A DNA stretch of 64,000 nt. It comes from Sipunculus nudus. Lineage: Eukaryota; Annelida; Sipuncula; Golfingiida; Sipunculidae. Below, piece by piece: positions 1 through 10,164 of the stretch (its first letter is position 1; each line of letters begins with the position of its first letter). The notes under the pieces were generated by a model that saw nothing but the letters and a program-made list of their open reading frames with translations, ran no database searches and was not told the origin of the DNA. Location of the stretch: contig CM049306.1 in assembly GCA_026874595.1 (NCBI GenBank), positions 95,535,642 to 95,599,641 of the forward strand, in the 5' to 3' direction. The translations under genes were made by a program, and so were the position numbers.

Positions 1-1027
1 CACGTTAAATATTCATATTTTGGTAGACCTTTAGTATGTCAAACTACCTACCTTACGAAAATGCATTATGCAAACAGAAATTCTGTTGCAATTTCTTTTA
101 CCTTTTTCACTAAAACTACTGGCCTACGCATCCGATACCGGGCGTATCGGTCGGACCAGGTCAGCTGCCACACGATAGAATGGTTCGTGGACTAGCGGGA
201 GTTAACCTTCTTCCAGAAAAACTGGAAACGTATTTTCATACGTACGTTCTATACCCTGATGACTCACCCTCATGGGCTAAGGCCACAACCTGCGTACCAG
301 ACGTACCTATATCTTTCGTAAACCTATCGTGCACAAAGTAGCCACTCTTTATGTGAAACCGGTACGATCCGCTACCCCGTCTGCTGCTTCTTTCCATTAT
401 GCAGCCAAAAATATGTCGTCTTTCTGCGCCTAGGCTAACTCAGACGGACTGATCTCCGTGACTTGTTTTGGCATGGGTAATTTACGCTTCCCCTGCGCTT
501 GCTTACATTTGACTTTCATTGCCCAGGTTAATGTTGCCGAAGCAACATCGAAAGTTGGCTCAACCACGTGCGCATCTATTATCTCGGTGTTAGTGCTCCT
601 ACCCTGCCCTGTCAGGTTTCCACTAACGCCTTCAACTTCCGTAATGATAAAATTGTACAAGGAATTCTCTATCACGGCGTCTTCCGTTTCCCATACGTAA
701 ACCGAATATTATACAATAATAACCGCTATAGGGTACTCTTTACGCAAAGCCGTTCATCATTACCAGTTTACTGTTGGACCGGGAATAGACTCCTGCTCAT
801 TGCGACACTGGTACATCCGTAGTCTCGTAACACAGTAACATTCCGACACCCATTAACAATGCCCTGACATGTCGGCAGTGCGAGCCCATCACAAATCCGA
901 GCTACGCCTACCATCAACTGGTCCATAAAGTTCTCGGGACTCTGGGTTACATCTCCCGTAATTGCATCGCATGGGTAAGTAGCTCTAGATGGCCATGTGT
1001 CCTTAACTGGACCCCTTAAAACGGGTG
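1..1027 (-). pseudogene. Ty3/gypsy pol relic (protease to integrase core), runs off left edge
   Basis: Read on the minus strand, this stretch keeps pieces of a gypsy-type polyprotein in several frames. First comes a retropepsin-like segment near 930-770, with VTVLRDYGC where active proteases have D-T/S-G. A linker near 690-430 contains ITEVEGV and TEISPSELA. An integrase zinc-finger remnant with AHEGESSG lies near 290-260. An integrase-core start, EPFYRVAADLV, lies near 210-170, and its Asp fits the first catalytic residue. Stops and frameshifts are frequent, so it is dead. Protease is followed directly by integrase with no reverse transcriptase between, which fits the Gmr1-like domain order. 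The matching gag lies at 2560-3395 on the same strand, separated by an insertion. The family call rests on motif recognition; the exact clade is inferred. Confidence 0.7.
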
Positions 1028-1503
1028 GCGATGTTACATTTTATTCAACAAAATAATTTCTCCCATGTGATTTCAAATAGAATTGTGAATAATTCCAAGT
1101 ATTTTGGTACCATTTTTTTAAATTGTTCTCTACTTTTCAGCAGTGTTCACTGCTTTTTCATTATATTCATGCATATTAAGTTGTCAGGCCATAAACACAT
1201 GAGGGTTAGGGTGGTGGAGGCTCAAACACGGAGGCTCGGACACGGGTAGAACAGACACTTAAGCTTTTGCTCAATCCTTGCACAAGTTAATCACTTACTA
1301 CCACCAAATGTCTCTTGAGATATTGGTCTTTAATGCTTAGTCTACTACTTAATACCTAGGTGGCACCTTTGACACATTGATTCTGCAGCAGCCATCTTTG
1401 GAGAGGACACATTACTGGTTGCCTTATTTTTGTGTAAGATCGTGCAGTTACTGCAGATAGCAGTGTTGTGATTTAAAATGCATATGATCTATAAACCTTT
1501 GCA

Positions 1504-2242
1504 ATGTTTCACTTAGCTGATAAGGAAATTGAAAAGTCAACATGTCTTCACAAGAGAAGATTTTTCTTTCTTGCAAAATATGTAGTTAACAGAGCTCGAG
1601 ACAACACCGAGCACTCAACAGTTCCAGAAACAAGAAAACTGTACTCAGTGTGTTCTGCCAAACAGGATGATGTCGTCAAAGTGAGAGAATTGTCTTGCTA
1701 TTGTATTTCTTGGATCAACAAAGAATATGACAAATGTGAGAATAAAGACTATGTGGCTCCTTTTAGAGATGTTGTATTTGCCTCTTATATAGAATATCAT
1801 CCAGAGGATACACCGGTTAGCCTAGTTACAACACCAGCTGAGGAGGACTCCGCTCCCAGGAAGCACATGAGCAACATTTTTTTCAATGATAACCACTGAC
1901 ACAGTCATTACCATAACGCCTTCTGTACAGTCACTGGATGAATATTACAATTTTCATGTAACATCTCCTGGTATTGTAACTCTACAGGAGGAAAAGCATT
2001 GTGAATATGGGCATACATTTCCTAAAGGTGCAGAAGTAGTAATCAGCCATTATTATAAGTATCAAAAGTCATCAAGAGAAAACTTACTGTATAAAAAGGA
2101 CACAAAACAAGCCATTATATTCAAAGAAAGTGTACTGTATGTAGGTGTGGAGCTCTCAGAAAATGCCAAGAATCACCAAATACATGTTCTTTCAAAAGTT
2201 GACCATGAGGGCTTCCTGTGCCCCCTATCTGTGCGATTGTAA
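1504..2242 (+). pseudogene. Unrecognised Cys-rich protein relic in two overlapping frames
   Basis: Two open stretches, 1504-1899 (131 codons) and 1886-2242 (118 codons), overlap in different frames and read like one protein broken by a frameshift near 1886. The first part has a basic FFF-containing start, a TRKLYSV segment, and then a Cys cluster SCYCISWINKEYDKCENKDYV (C-x-C-x11-C), which suggests a metal-binding module. The second part is mixed alpha/beta-looking sequence with a YYKYQ segment. I have an impression of similar modules in uncharacterised, transposon-associated proteins of aquatic animals, but cannot name a family. It lies inside the insertion that splits the gypsy relic, so it may be cargo of an unidentified transposon. 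Confidence 0.45.
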
Positions 2243-2388
2243 AATGAATTACATTTGACTGTTTGATGCTAAATTTTCCTATGTTGTACCATGTTTTTCA
2301 TGTATTTTATGTTTAGAGCCACCTCTTCATTTTACATTTCAGTGATCTGATTTTCAATCAGGTGGATAGCTTAGTTAAAGAGCTGTCA

Positions 2389-2390
<2 letters not shown>

Positions 2391-2453
<63 letters not shown>
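2391..2453. repeat. (AT)n microsatellite, 63 bp
   Basis: Uninterrupted alternating A and T just downstream of the Cys-rich relic. Confidence 0.95.
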
Positions 2454-2454
<1 letters not shown>

Positions 2455-2559
2455 TGTTGCTATGCTATGACTACTGGTTTAAATTTTGTGACAATCTTTT
2501 AAAGAAAGATATGTGCCCGTCAAAAAAAAAACCTATGTAACACCAATTGGACCAGTTCA

Positions 2560-3395
2560 AGACACGTGACCAACTGTGCCTATTGATTCTATATCTGTCT
2601 TAGTGCCATGGCCTATGTTGCGGCCATCCGATTGGCCTTCATCGGGCATTTTACTCTGCCTTACATCTGGCTTTCTGCAACCGCTATTTTATGACCTACT
2701 CCGCCACATCAAAAACTCGCTTCTCCTTTCTTGAGCAATGACCCCTTGCGACAGGTCAAATTTCTGCACAGCAAGGTGGCCTACTTTACGTGTCTCGCAA
2801 AATTTTGTAACCCATGTGCATCGGTAAAATGTTCCGCTAACGCGGCCATTTCATTTATCGCACTACACTTCTCCTTTAGCTCCTTGCTCCAGCATTTAAC
2901 AAATTGCCCTCTGAGCAGCAAGTCCCTAAGGCATCAAAATCCTTTTCTGTTCCTGACAATTCAATCGAATTGTCCAGGAATCTGCTAAGCCTAATTGCAA
3001 ATTGACATTCCGTCTCGCCACGTCTTGTATGCTAGACCAAAATAACCCGTGGTATCAGACCTCTGTCATCCTACAACCCTTCAATAGGGCTAACATTAAA
3101 CTATCGTAACACTACGCATCCACAACGAAAAAATACTCGGGGCTCTGCCCTTTAATAAAATACTGAGGTGGAATGCCCACCTATCTCGCGGATCTCGAGA
3201 TATGCATCTGTCTCTTCGACTGATTCATCAGTTGGCGGCAACTTAACTGCCGGAAAACGCTCACGTGTAGCCTCATCTGCTCCTTGCTTACGCCACGCGA
3301 CCCCCATTCTGGTTAACTCTAAATTGTGCTCGCGAGCCTCCCGCTCTCTATTCTGTAACTCTCAGTCCTGCTCACAAGATACCTAGCTTGTGGCT
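2560..3395 (-). pseudogene. Ty3/gypsy gag relic with SCAN-like domain
   Basis: The minus strand encodes a charged helical stretch near 3390-3310 (REREAREH) and then an acidic segment (TDESVEETDAYLE, near 3240-3190). A SCAN/capsid-like piece follows, with RFLDNSIELSGTEKDFDAL near 2990-2935. A possible degenerate zinc knuckle (CGGVGHK) lies near 2690-2670. These are the parts, in order, of the gag of gypsy elements with a SCAN-like capsid. Frames are broken throughout, so no protein is expected. It belongs with the protease/integrase relic at 1-1027. The element identity is well supported by the SCAN-like segment; the ends are approximate. Confidence 0.6.
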
Positions 3396-3409
3396 TCTAA
3401 AACTTAAAT

Positions 3410-3701
3410 AGAAGCTGCAGTTTTTGATCAATTGATTTCAAATTTCACATTATGAAAGATGAGACCTTATCTGTCCATTATATGAAAATTAAATCAACAG
3501 TGCTTTCATTAAAAAAAAGAAAGTCCCTTGGCTTAAGTTGGGGAAAATTTCAAGTAATGAATTTACATTATAATTTATATGCTAATAGCTTTATAAAATT
3601 GCAAAATACTGATCTTATTGTTGGCATATAATTAAATCTTGATTAAATACAGTTCTAAGCTTGAAAAAGGTTCAACAGTTATCATGCTCAGTAAATAATT
3701 T
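3410..3701. repeat. Dispersed AT-rich repeat, left of the solo LTR
   Basis: No gene seen. The sequence resembles 6180-6450 and 29930-30180: it shares the run on aaaatcaaatc-acagt, then ttacaaaat, then cttgaaaaagg. The right-hand continuation of the same repeat reappears after the LTR at about 4530-4620 (compare 6511-6580), which suggests the LTR element landed inside this repeat. Confidence 0.5.
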
Positions 3702-4502
3702 TATTACAGGTGCTCTTTTTATGGTGTGACACGGGCGTAGCTCCTGTTGTGGCGCTCGTGTCTGGCGGCGTATCACATTCTATGTTTAATCCGTGTTGGT
3801 TGAACTCTCGTTGTCATGTGAGCCTTGAGCTTTCACGCCTGGTCGTGGGTCACGTGATGAGCCTGGTGTGTGGAGATACACAGCGCTGTTCTTTCTAGAG
3901 AATTCCTGAAACGTGTGTAGTGCAAGACCTTATAGACTATTCGAGAAGTGGAAAATTCCCGGCTTGAGGTGTGAAGGTATATAAAGGGGCTGTTTTTTAG
4001 AACCAGAGGGCAGAGAGCAGAGAGATTCCAGCGGACGTAGAAGCGTGTGTCAGATTCTAAGACCTTATCCGACGAATGCGGCAATTATACATTTTCAAAG
4101 ACTTTCTCCTGGATTTTATGCATTTGGCCTTCAGTTTACTTTCTGGAGGTTACAAGAACTTTCCAGTGGACTATCATTCTCCGAGAGTTTACATTTAAAG
4201 GAGTTATCGTGGTGACGGTGTTGGTATCCAGGTACTGTACCATTATCTTTCTATGTGATTGTATTGACTTGTTGCTATACCGCTGTTTTACTGTATAATT
4301 GTATTGATTTAGTGTATTGTATTGTTAGGGTTGTTTTAAGAATAAATTATAGTTATTTGTTATAAAAAAACACTGACTTCTGTATTCATTCCCCTAGACA
4401 TTCCCGCTGCCTAGTGTTACAGAATTTGATTTGTTTTTATCTCCATTACAAAATTTGTGTTCATCACGCATACGTGATCTGTTTATATTAGGTTCCGTAA
4501 CA
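3702..4502 (+). mobile_element. Solo LTR of the Gmr1-like gypsy element
   Basis: This about 800-bp segment matches the 3' LTR at 40227-41042 along its length, from the ggtgct start to the ggttccgtaaca end, with no internal element beside it. It carries a TATA box (3978-3985), an AATAAA polyadenylation signal near 4341, a CACGTG E-box near 3851, and two heat-shock-like sites. Solo LTRs form by recombination between the two LTRs of an element. The TG start is degenerate and no target duplication is obvious, so this is an old insertion. Confidence 0.85.
3893..3910 (+). promoter_or_regulatory. Heat-shock-element-like array in solo LTR U3
   Basis: The sequence reads TTC-ta-GAG-aa-TTC-ct-GAA: four alternating pentamer units in the nTTCnnGAAn pattern recognised by heat-shock factor, with one mismatch. 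A second cluster, TTCgaGAAgtgGAAaaTTC, lies at 3940-3958, about 20 bp before the TATA box at 3978. Both are retained in the 3' LTR at 40396-40413 and 40452-40470. HSF binding is inferred from the motif only. Confidence 0.5.
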
Positions 4503-5190
4503 AAATCTTTCCTGGTTTTTCACAATGTACATTATGTTGATGCCCATAACTTTTATAAATTACGAAATACTAACCTAATTTCTGGCACGTACATGGGTAT
4601 TATATGGAGGTTAATTTTTTTAATAACATTTTTTTGTGGCGGTAACCGCCTCCATTTTTTAATGCTTACCAAACAATATATATGTAAATCTGCAGAATTC
4701 CATTCCGGTTTCGGACTACGTGACGGGGCAGTATCACACACTTCCTCTTATTTTATATCCGGGCGTTAACCAGGCCGATGACTGCACCTGCGGGCCCTGG
4801 GTGCGTAATCGGCCCCATTGCTGAGTCATACCACCGAGGAACCCCCGAAAGGCGCACTCGTCTGTGAGTGAAACACGGCCGTTGGACACGGTCTTCCCAT
4901 TAAGCCTGTAGGGCGCTCGACCTAGGTGGGGACCGACCGTGAAAATCTCATGGAACTTATGCAAAATATAAAAAAATGAAAATATAAGATTATTCTTTTT
5001 ATTGAGCCTGTAATAATGGAAGGGTGTGGGAGGAGGGAGGGGGTGGATGGAGAGAGAGAGAGAGAGAGAGGGAGGGAGGGCACATTCAACAGTGCTTAAG
5101 AGAAAAAAATGTTGATTCATAATTAATATATATTTAATGATAAACAGAGATGGACAGACAGAGCTGATCACTTTATGTCCGAGTCTGCTG
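4503..5190. other. Unassigned spacer with short GA repeat
   Basis: The first about 120 bp continue the dispersed repeat that flanks the solo LTR. The stretch from 4640 to 4960 is locally GC-richer than its surroundings, with no coding pattern I can name. A (GA)n tract lies at about 5048-5070. Nothing else is supportable. Confidence 0.4.
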
Positions 5191-5663
5191 AGGGAAGAAT
5201 ATATGTTTCAATTCAATTTTTTCATTATACTGATTTTTTCCTATATAATAAATCCTTAAACAGTTACTTTAAAATACTGGGCCAGTCCACAGTTGCAAGG
5301 GCTCAATGGTAAAGGGGGGTAGGTTAATAGGTGGGATTTACAACACCCTTGCAAATACACACAGGATATGAATTTTCAGGCAACAGTGCTTACAGGAGGA
5401 ACAGTTTATTCATAATTATTAAACACTTTATTTCATATTCTGCTGAGGCAGGAAACTTATGAACAAATGTTTGCATAAGATCATCATTCTTTTCATTACA
5501 TCAACTTTTTTTCAAGTTGATAAATTTTATACATTTACAATATAAATTATATCTGTAAATATAAGTTGATTCATAATTCTTAATTAATTGCATCACCAGT
5601 TATCCCTGATTTGGTCAGATAACGACACATTATGCATACACATGTATTAATTTTTTTATCACA

Positions 5664-5666
<3 letters not shown>

Positions 5667-5712
<46 letters not shown>
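5667..5712. repeat. (AT)n microsatellite
   Basis: Alternating AT tract. The paralogous copy near 29575 is much shorter and lacks the following about 170 bp, which suggests an AT-mediated deletion there or expansion here. Confidence 0.9.
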
Positions 5713-5719
5713 TATAAAT

Positions 5720-6996
5720 TTGCAAAACAATAAATATCTGAAAATATATCTTGATTCAGAATTAATAATTTTAAATTGCACCTTTAATAATCCATAATTT
5801 GGCTCAAATATTGTCAAATAATGCCTTCTAGAGGGTTTAATTATATTTTAATTAATTAAATTATATAAAAGAAAATTGATTTCTTTAAAAATGCTACATT
5901 ACCGCAACATGGCATTATGGATTACTCCTTGATTTAGATCAGTTTTGAACAATTGAGTGGAAACAGCCTTACAATTAAGAAAATACAGTTCAAACAATAA
6001 CAATATTTGCATTTGCACTTCGGGGGGGGGAGGGTGATATGAAAATAACTGCACACCTGTGACACCTGCTCCCCAGTGACCCATTACTTAAAAGGTAAGC
6101 AGAGAGAGCTGCACTGAATGACCCCCAGTGACGAAAGTAAGCTGCTTGACAAAGCAAGTTTATACAATTATATAAAAAATTCAATAACTAAACTCATATA
6201 AGAGCTTTTATTTTCAAATTTCTGACATTAACTGATTTAATCCTTATGTATACATGCTGTGAAAATCAAATCGACAGTACTTATAGGAATAAAATGTGCC
6301 ATGCTCCAATTCGGCCAAATTTAAGGTACTTTTTTTATAATTATGATAATAACTTAAAAAATTTACAAAATTCAGATCTAATCTTGGGTATACAGTTGAA
6401 TGTTGATTAAAAAAGTTATATCCCTGGAAAAAGGTCTCTAACTTCAGCATTTCTCATGATAAGTGAGTAAATACACTTCCATATTTGGACAAAGTGCAAT
6501 TTGTTTGAGACCATAACTTCAATTATATACGCAATATTGACCTAATTTATGGTATGAACGAAGGAAATATATGCAGAAATAGTTATTTAAAAAATGACTA
6601 CAATAACACTTGTGGTTTTCATTGTTGGTAGTTTTGAAGTGTAACCATCGGCTTTTACTGGAATACGGAGGTTTTGGCCTAATTGTTCGAAGGAACGAAG
6701 TCGCACCGACCAATTTTTTGGTTTGGTTGGAGAACTTGGAGACGTCTAACTGTATGTAGAATTTTGGAGTCGTAGGTCCAACGGTTTCAAAACGCGCCCT
6801 GTTAACGGACGGCCGGACGGACAAAGAACCATGACTATAGCTCAGATGACTTATAGTTAGCGGAGCTAAAAAATCTAGTTCAAATGGAGTCTGTTTAAAC
6901 AGTCTTTCGACTGGAAATACTGGACTCCACTAGCGGCACTAGACCTCGACTAGCGGCACAGAACCTCGACTGGCGACAATTTACCTCGAATGGCAT

Positions 6997-7000
<4 letters not shown>
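5720..7000. repeat. Gene-free repeat tract of block A copy 1
   Basis: No gene seen. It holds a G8 run near 6019, a dispersed repeat shared with 3410-3700 and 49440-49550, and a tail at 6805-6870 containing ggacggccggacggacaaag and tagctcag, which is shared with the satellite-like repeats at 23080-23135 and 55110-55190. A short run of the 20-bp ctcgactagcggcac repeat lies at about 6922-6990. Confidence 0.6.

Positions 7001-7053
<53 letters not shown>
7001..7053. repeat. (AT)n microsatellite
   Basis: A pure AT dinucleotide tract; its paralogue is at 30725-30772. Confidence 0.95.
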
Positions 7054-7056
<3 letters not shown>

Positions 7057-7059
7057 AAT

Positions 7060-7610
7060 GACAACCGTGATAGAATTTTAAACAGGACGTTTAAATAGAT
7101 TCCGATTTGCAATTGATTTAGAAAGCCACATTTCAAGTTGTCAACCCAGGATATTATCGGAACAGTTCAAAATTTGGCCCTGTCTAAACCTGTGTTAATC
7201 TGGGTTGGATCTCATTATAAGCAAACCCAGATTTCATCAGCACAATTAATAGTGTGAAAAATTGGAACTGAGTTTAGAATTCCTTCTAATTAATGTTTGG
7301 ATTGTTGTGGCAGTATACAGAAGAAAATAATAAAAACAGCGTAAAACGAAAACTGAGCAGAGAAACGCCAGCGCTGACGATTATTGCTTTATTATGGTCT
7401 AAGTGTGAAATACTCCACCCAAATGTATATAACACAGTGCACCCAAACACGAAAAACTAGAGAAAACAACTAATGCATTAATTATACACAGGGAACGCTT
7501 CATTGAAGCAAATCATTGGTTTCTTTTCACTTCCGCATAATTCCTTCTAAAAATATAATTGCATGTTCAATCCATGTAGAATTAATAAAGTTTATATTTA
7601 ATAACAATTT
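7060..7610. other. 3' flank of NXPE-like copy 1
   Basis: No gene seen. It is nearly identical to 30780-31280. A minus-strand AATAAA (tttatt on the plus strand near 7386) is a possible poly(A) signal about 225 bp past the stop codon. Compared with copy 3, about 355 bp are missing at 7565, just before the stop. Confidence 0.45.
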
Positions 7611-9203
7611 TTATAGGTAGGGACGACAGAGTTGACCCAACGTTAGCTGAAGGGCATGAAGACCAACGTAGCCTACTTCCGGATTTGTGATTGTGTCACG
7701 ACATATGTAATGGTTGTTTAACACCGTGTCAAAGTTCCGGGGCACCGACACCTGAAAAACATCAGAGTAAACCACACCCAGCTTCTTTATCATAGGCTTC
7801 AGATAAGCATTCATGGCTGCAATTGAGAAATTGTTTCTTTTGCCACGCCCCAAATTTGTATTTTGGGGATAGGCTATAAGATTTAACCACACAATGCGGG
7901 CTTTACCCCATGCTCTGCGCAGATTCGCCAAACTGCGTAAAGCCATTGGAAGCCCTTTTAGCCAAAAATCTGAAAGGTTTTTAAATGCCATATCCCAAGC
8001 ACCTATTTGTATGACTACAACATCGGAGTTGCTGATGTTTTTCTCTTTATTACTTGTCTCTACTTCAAGTAACTCTTCTGCTAAGTCTTTAGTGTAGTGT
8101 ACACCATGAAAGTTCATGTGACCCAATTTTACGCTCCCGTGCTTTCGCTTAAGGTTTGGCCGCGTTCCTGACAGATGAGCGACAAGATAATCATAATTAT
8201 AGCGCATGTGCGATGTCCCGATTAGGTTCAGTGACGTCATACCCATAAGACACTTGATAAGATTTTTAGAAATTACGAATTTCATGATACAACTTCCGTT
8301 GTGGTCATGTAACCATCTCCAGCGACCTGATATTTGTACCCAGTGACCCGGAGTGTCCGCATTCGGAGCATTACTGCACATCTGATAGCCTTTGCTATTT
8401 TCTTGCCCCGTTTCGTTTTCATATACATGTAATTTTGATTTAGACAATGTTCTGTTGTGATTGTCTTCATTCGTGGTGCTATCATCTACGTATATTGAAT
8501 TATATTTGAAAACTGTCGGTTTCTTATTTTTGGAACAGTGATCAATGGAGCATAGTTTGCTTAGCAGTGGAGGAGTTTTCAGGTAATCGATATAGGCTTC
8601 GAAATTTGTATACATGAGAAACAGTTCTATATTGTTGCACGCCTTAGCCACTAGAGGGCAGCATATGTGATATCTTCCTGTGAAATAATCAGTCACGTGA
8701 CACATCATGAGGTGTTTGGCGCCTTCGCTCCGCGCTGTCACTGTCGCCCTAAAACTTGCGCCACCAAAGGTTGCGTTTTCCAAGTACGTTTCCCGTAATT
8801 TCAAGAGCAAAAATGACTTGTCTGTTCCTAGCGATGATATATCATCAATTTCATACTTAAAACCTAAATTGTTGGTATTATATAGAATTTTCTCTTCATT
8901 TCCCGTTTTGTTGTACAAGGACCAGTAATGTCGTAACTGACGTAATTCGTTTTGTCCGTCAGGTGGCGCACATATTCCATCTACATTTTTTGAATCCACT
9001 ATCTTTTGCGTCACTTCCTTAGAAACGGTAAATGGAGGGAAACGTATAGCAATAATCTGGGAAATATTAAACTCAAGATGAAATATACTTTGAAAATAAT
9101 AAAGATAAATAACCAAACATATTGAAATGAAAATAAAGGCTAAAATAAGCTTTCTGGTATTACCACTTTTCCTGTTGTGGAGAGAGTTTCGGGAATCACC
9201 CAT
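7611..9203 (-). CDS. NXPE-like type II membrane protein, intact single-exon copy 1
   Basis: The gene has 530 codons and no intron. Residues about 19-37 are a hydrophobic signal-anchor after a basic N-terminus, giving a type II Golgi/secretory topology. Residues about 135-205 (GGASFRATV, CHVTDYFTGRYHICC) match the neurexophilin/Ig-like domain of NXPE proteins. Residues 271-530 match their PC-esterase (SGNH-like) domain: W-rich GRWRWLHDHNGSC, block I IGTSHMR (329-334), a block-III-like IQIGAWDM (about 398-405), and a C-terminal HY (498) and GLH (516). Several N-x-S/T sites and paired Cys fit a lumenal protein. Block I keeps Ser331 but has T where GDS enzymes have D, and the usual DxxH is not intact. 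Human NXPE1 has been reported to O-acetylate sialic acid; activity here is unproven. The start is chosen for its good context (A at -3, G at +4) and conservation in copies 3 and 4. Confidence 0.85.
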   Translation of the reverse strand: MGDSRNSLHNRKSGNTRKLILAFIFISICLVIYLYYFQSIFHLEFNISQIIAIRFPPFTVSKEVTQKIVDSKNVDGICAPPDGQNELRQLRHYWSLYNKTGNEEKILYNTNNLGFKYEIDDISSLGTDKSFLLLKLRETYLENATFGGASFRATVTARSEGAKHLMMCHVTDYFTGRYHICCPLVAKACNNIELFLMYTNFEAYIDYLKTPPLLSKLCSIDHCSKNKKPTVFKYNSIYVDDSTTNEDNHNRTLSKSKLHVYENETGQENSKGYQMCSNAPNADTPGHWVQISGRWRWLHDHNGSCIMKFVISKNLIKCLMGMTSLNLIGTSHMRYNYDYLVAHLSGTRPNLKRKHGSVKLGHMNFHGVHYTKDLAEELLEVETSNKEKNISNSDVVVIQIGAWDMAFKNLSDFWLKGLPMALRSLANLRRAWGKARIVWLNLIAYPQNTNLGRGKRNNFSIAAMNAYLKPMIKKLGVVYSDVFQVSVPRNFDTVLNNHYICRDTITNPEVGYVGLHALQLTLGQLCRPYL

Positions 9204-9322
9204 TTTATCATTGTCGACTTCGACTTCGGAACAATACTCAGCATATACTTATGTCCATGTAAAAAATGACCCTGACACATATAACTGTTCCAAAGCGGAT
9301 TACTTGATCCGTATTAATTATC

Positions 9323-9345
9323 TTGATATCATTTATTGATATCAT
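9323..9345. promoter_or_regulatory. Paired TGATATCA octamers upstream of NXPE-like gene
   Basis: Two TGATATCA palindromes separated by a few A/T bases sit about 120-140 bp upstream of the start codon. They are retained upstream of copies 3 (about 33396-33418) and 4 (about 53043-53065). Conservation may simply reflect recent duplication; a regulatory role is a guess. Confidence 0.3.
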
Positions 9346-9756
9346 ATGTAAACACATGAAATCAGCGATCATGAACTACCATGAGTGGCGGTGTCTTCGT
9401 CTTAGGACTTAGGGGAAGAGCGAAGCTTGAACGTTCCCGTGTGCTTTCATAACAAGCGTCTGTATGGATTGAAACAATCGCCTCAGGGACATGGATACAT
9501 TTTCGTTCTTTTTTCTTCCCATCGTGCGACAGTGTCCGTGTATACAAGGAATTCAAGTTTCTCTGTGTGCCGAGCATTCAGGCGTATAATTTAGATTGGT
9601 CATTACAGCTTCAGGACATTAACAAAACTGCTTTCTGCAGCTGGCTAGACATTTTACTGCCATAAATTTGATTTATGTGTTTTGATAGAATTGCTCCTGT
9701 TTCGGTATTTACAAAGGTTGGAATCTGCATCGCGACAAAAGAAACATTTTTCCGAT

Positions 9757-10160
9757 TGCAGCCATGAACGCGTATCGTTATTGCAGGTGCGCGGTTCGAA
9801 CCCCCAGGTGCCTCGATGGCATAATGGTGTAATCTCGTTGAACCTCGAATGTCTTATTGCCTTCTGGAATATTCCTACTACCGTGCATATAAACCTGAAA
9901 TCCAGAAACTTTAATGATATACCATTCTTACCAAATAGATACCTTTATCCTCATTTAACAGACAGTGCCCCCAACAAGACATGGACGTATTTTTTTTAAA
10001 ATGAACGCGTATCTTATTCTAATGGTTCCCCGGACGTTGACACGGTGTTTACTAACTATTACATTTGTCCAGGCACAATCATAAACCCGGAAGTAGGTTA
10101 CGTGGGTTTACATGCTTATGATCTAAGGATGGGTCAAATTTTTGAAATTACAAGTGAAAT
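9757..10160 (+). pseudogene. Inverted C-terminal fragment of an NXPE-like gene
   Basis: On the opposite strand to copy 1 and about 550 bp from its start, 9759-9778 encodes a piece like IAAMNAY. The segment 10003-10150 encodes MNAYLILM, a broken VPR/DTVF part, and NPEVGYVGLHAYDLRMGQ. These match residues about 461-525 of the NXPE-like protein. The reading frame is broken between the two parts, and the MNAY segment occurs twice (9763 and 10003). It is a decayed, head-to-head relative of the main gene; the same arrangement is found at 33837-34240 and 53543-53683. Confidence 0.75.
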
Positions 10161-10164
10161 AATT

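Larger units (their letters stand above)
1028..2540 (+). mobile_element. Insertion splitting the minus-strand gypsy relic
   Basis: The gypsy gag relic at 2560-3395 and the protease/integrase relic at 1-1027 are collinear on the minus strand but separated by about 1.5 kb of unrelated sequence. That sequence holds a plus-strand Cys-rich coding relic and a 63-bp (AT)n tract. I see no clear terminal repeats or target duplication, so its class is unknown. The alternative is two unrelated fragments placed side by side; the shared strand and correct gag-to-protease order favour an insertion. Confidence 0.5.

Noticed and set aside
8282-8485. Small frames overlapping the NXPE-like genes in other phases and on the plus strand
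   Set aside because: Shadow frames of the conserved coding sequence; they recur in each copy for that reason.
9785-9850. tRNA-like ggttcgaaccc and tggcataatggtgtaatc stretch
   Set aside because: The T-loop-like and D-loop-like pieces are in the wrong order and no acceptor stem pairs; the paralogue at 33865 has a substitution in the T-loop stem. Not a tRNA gene.
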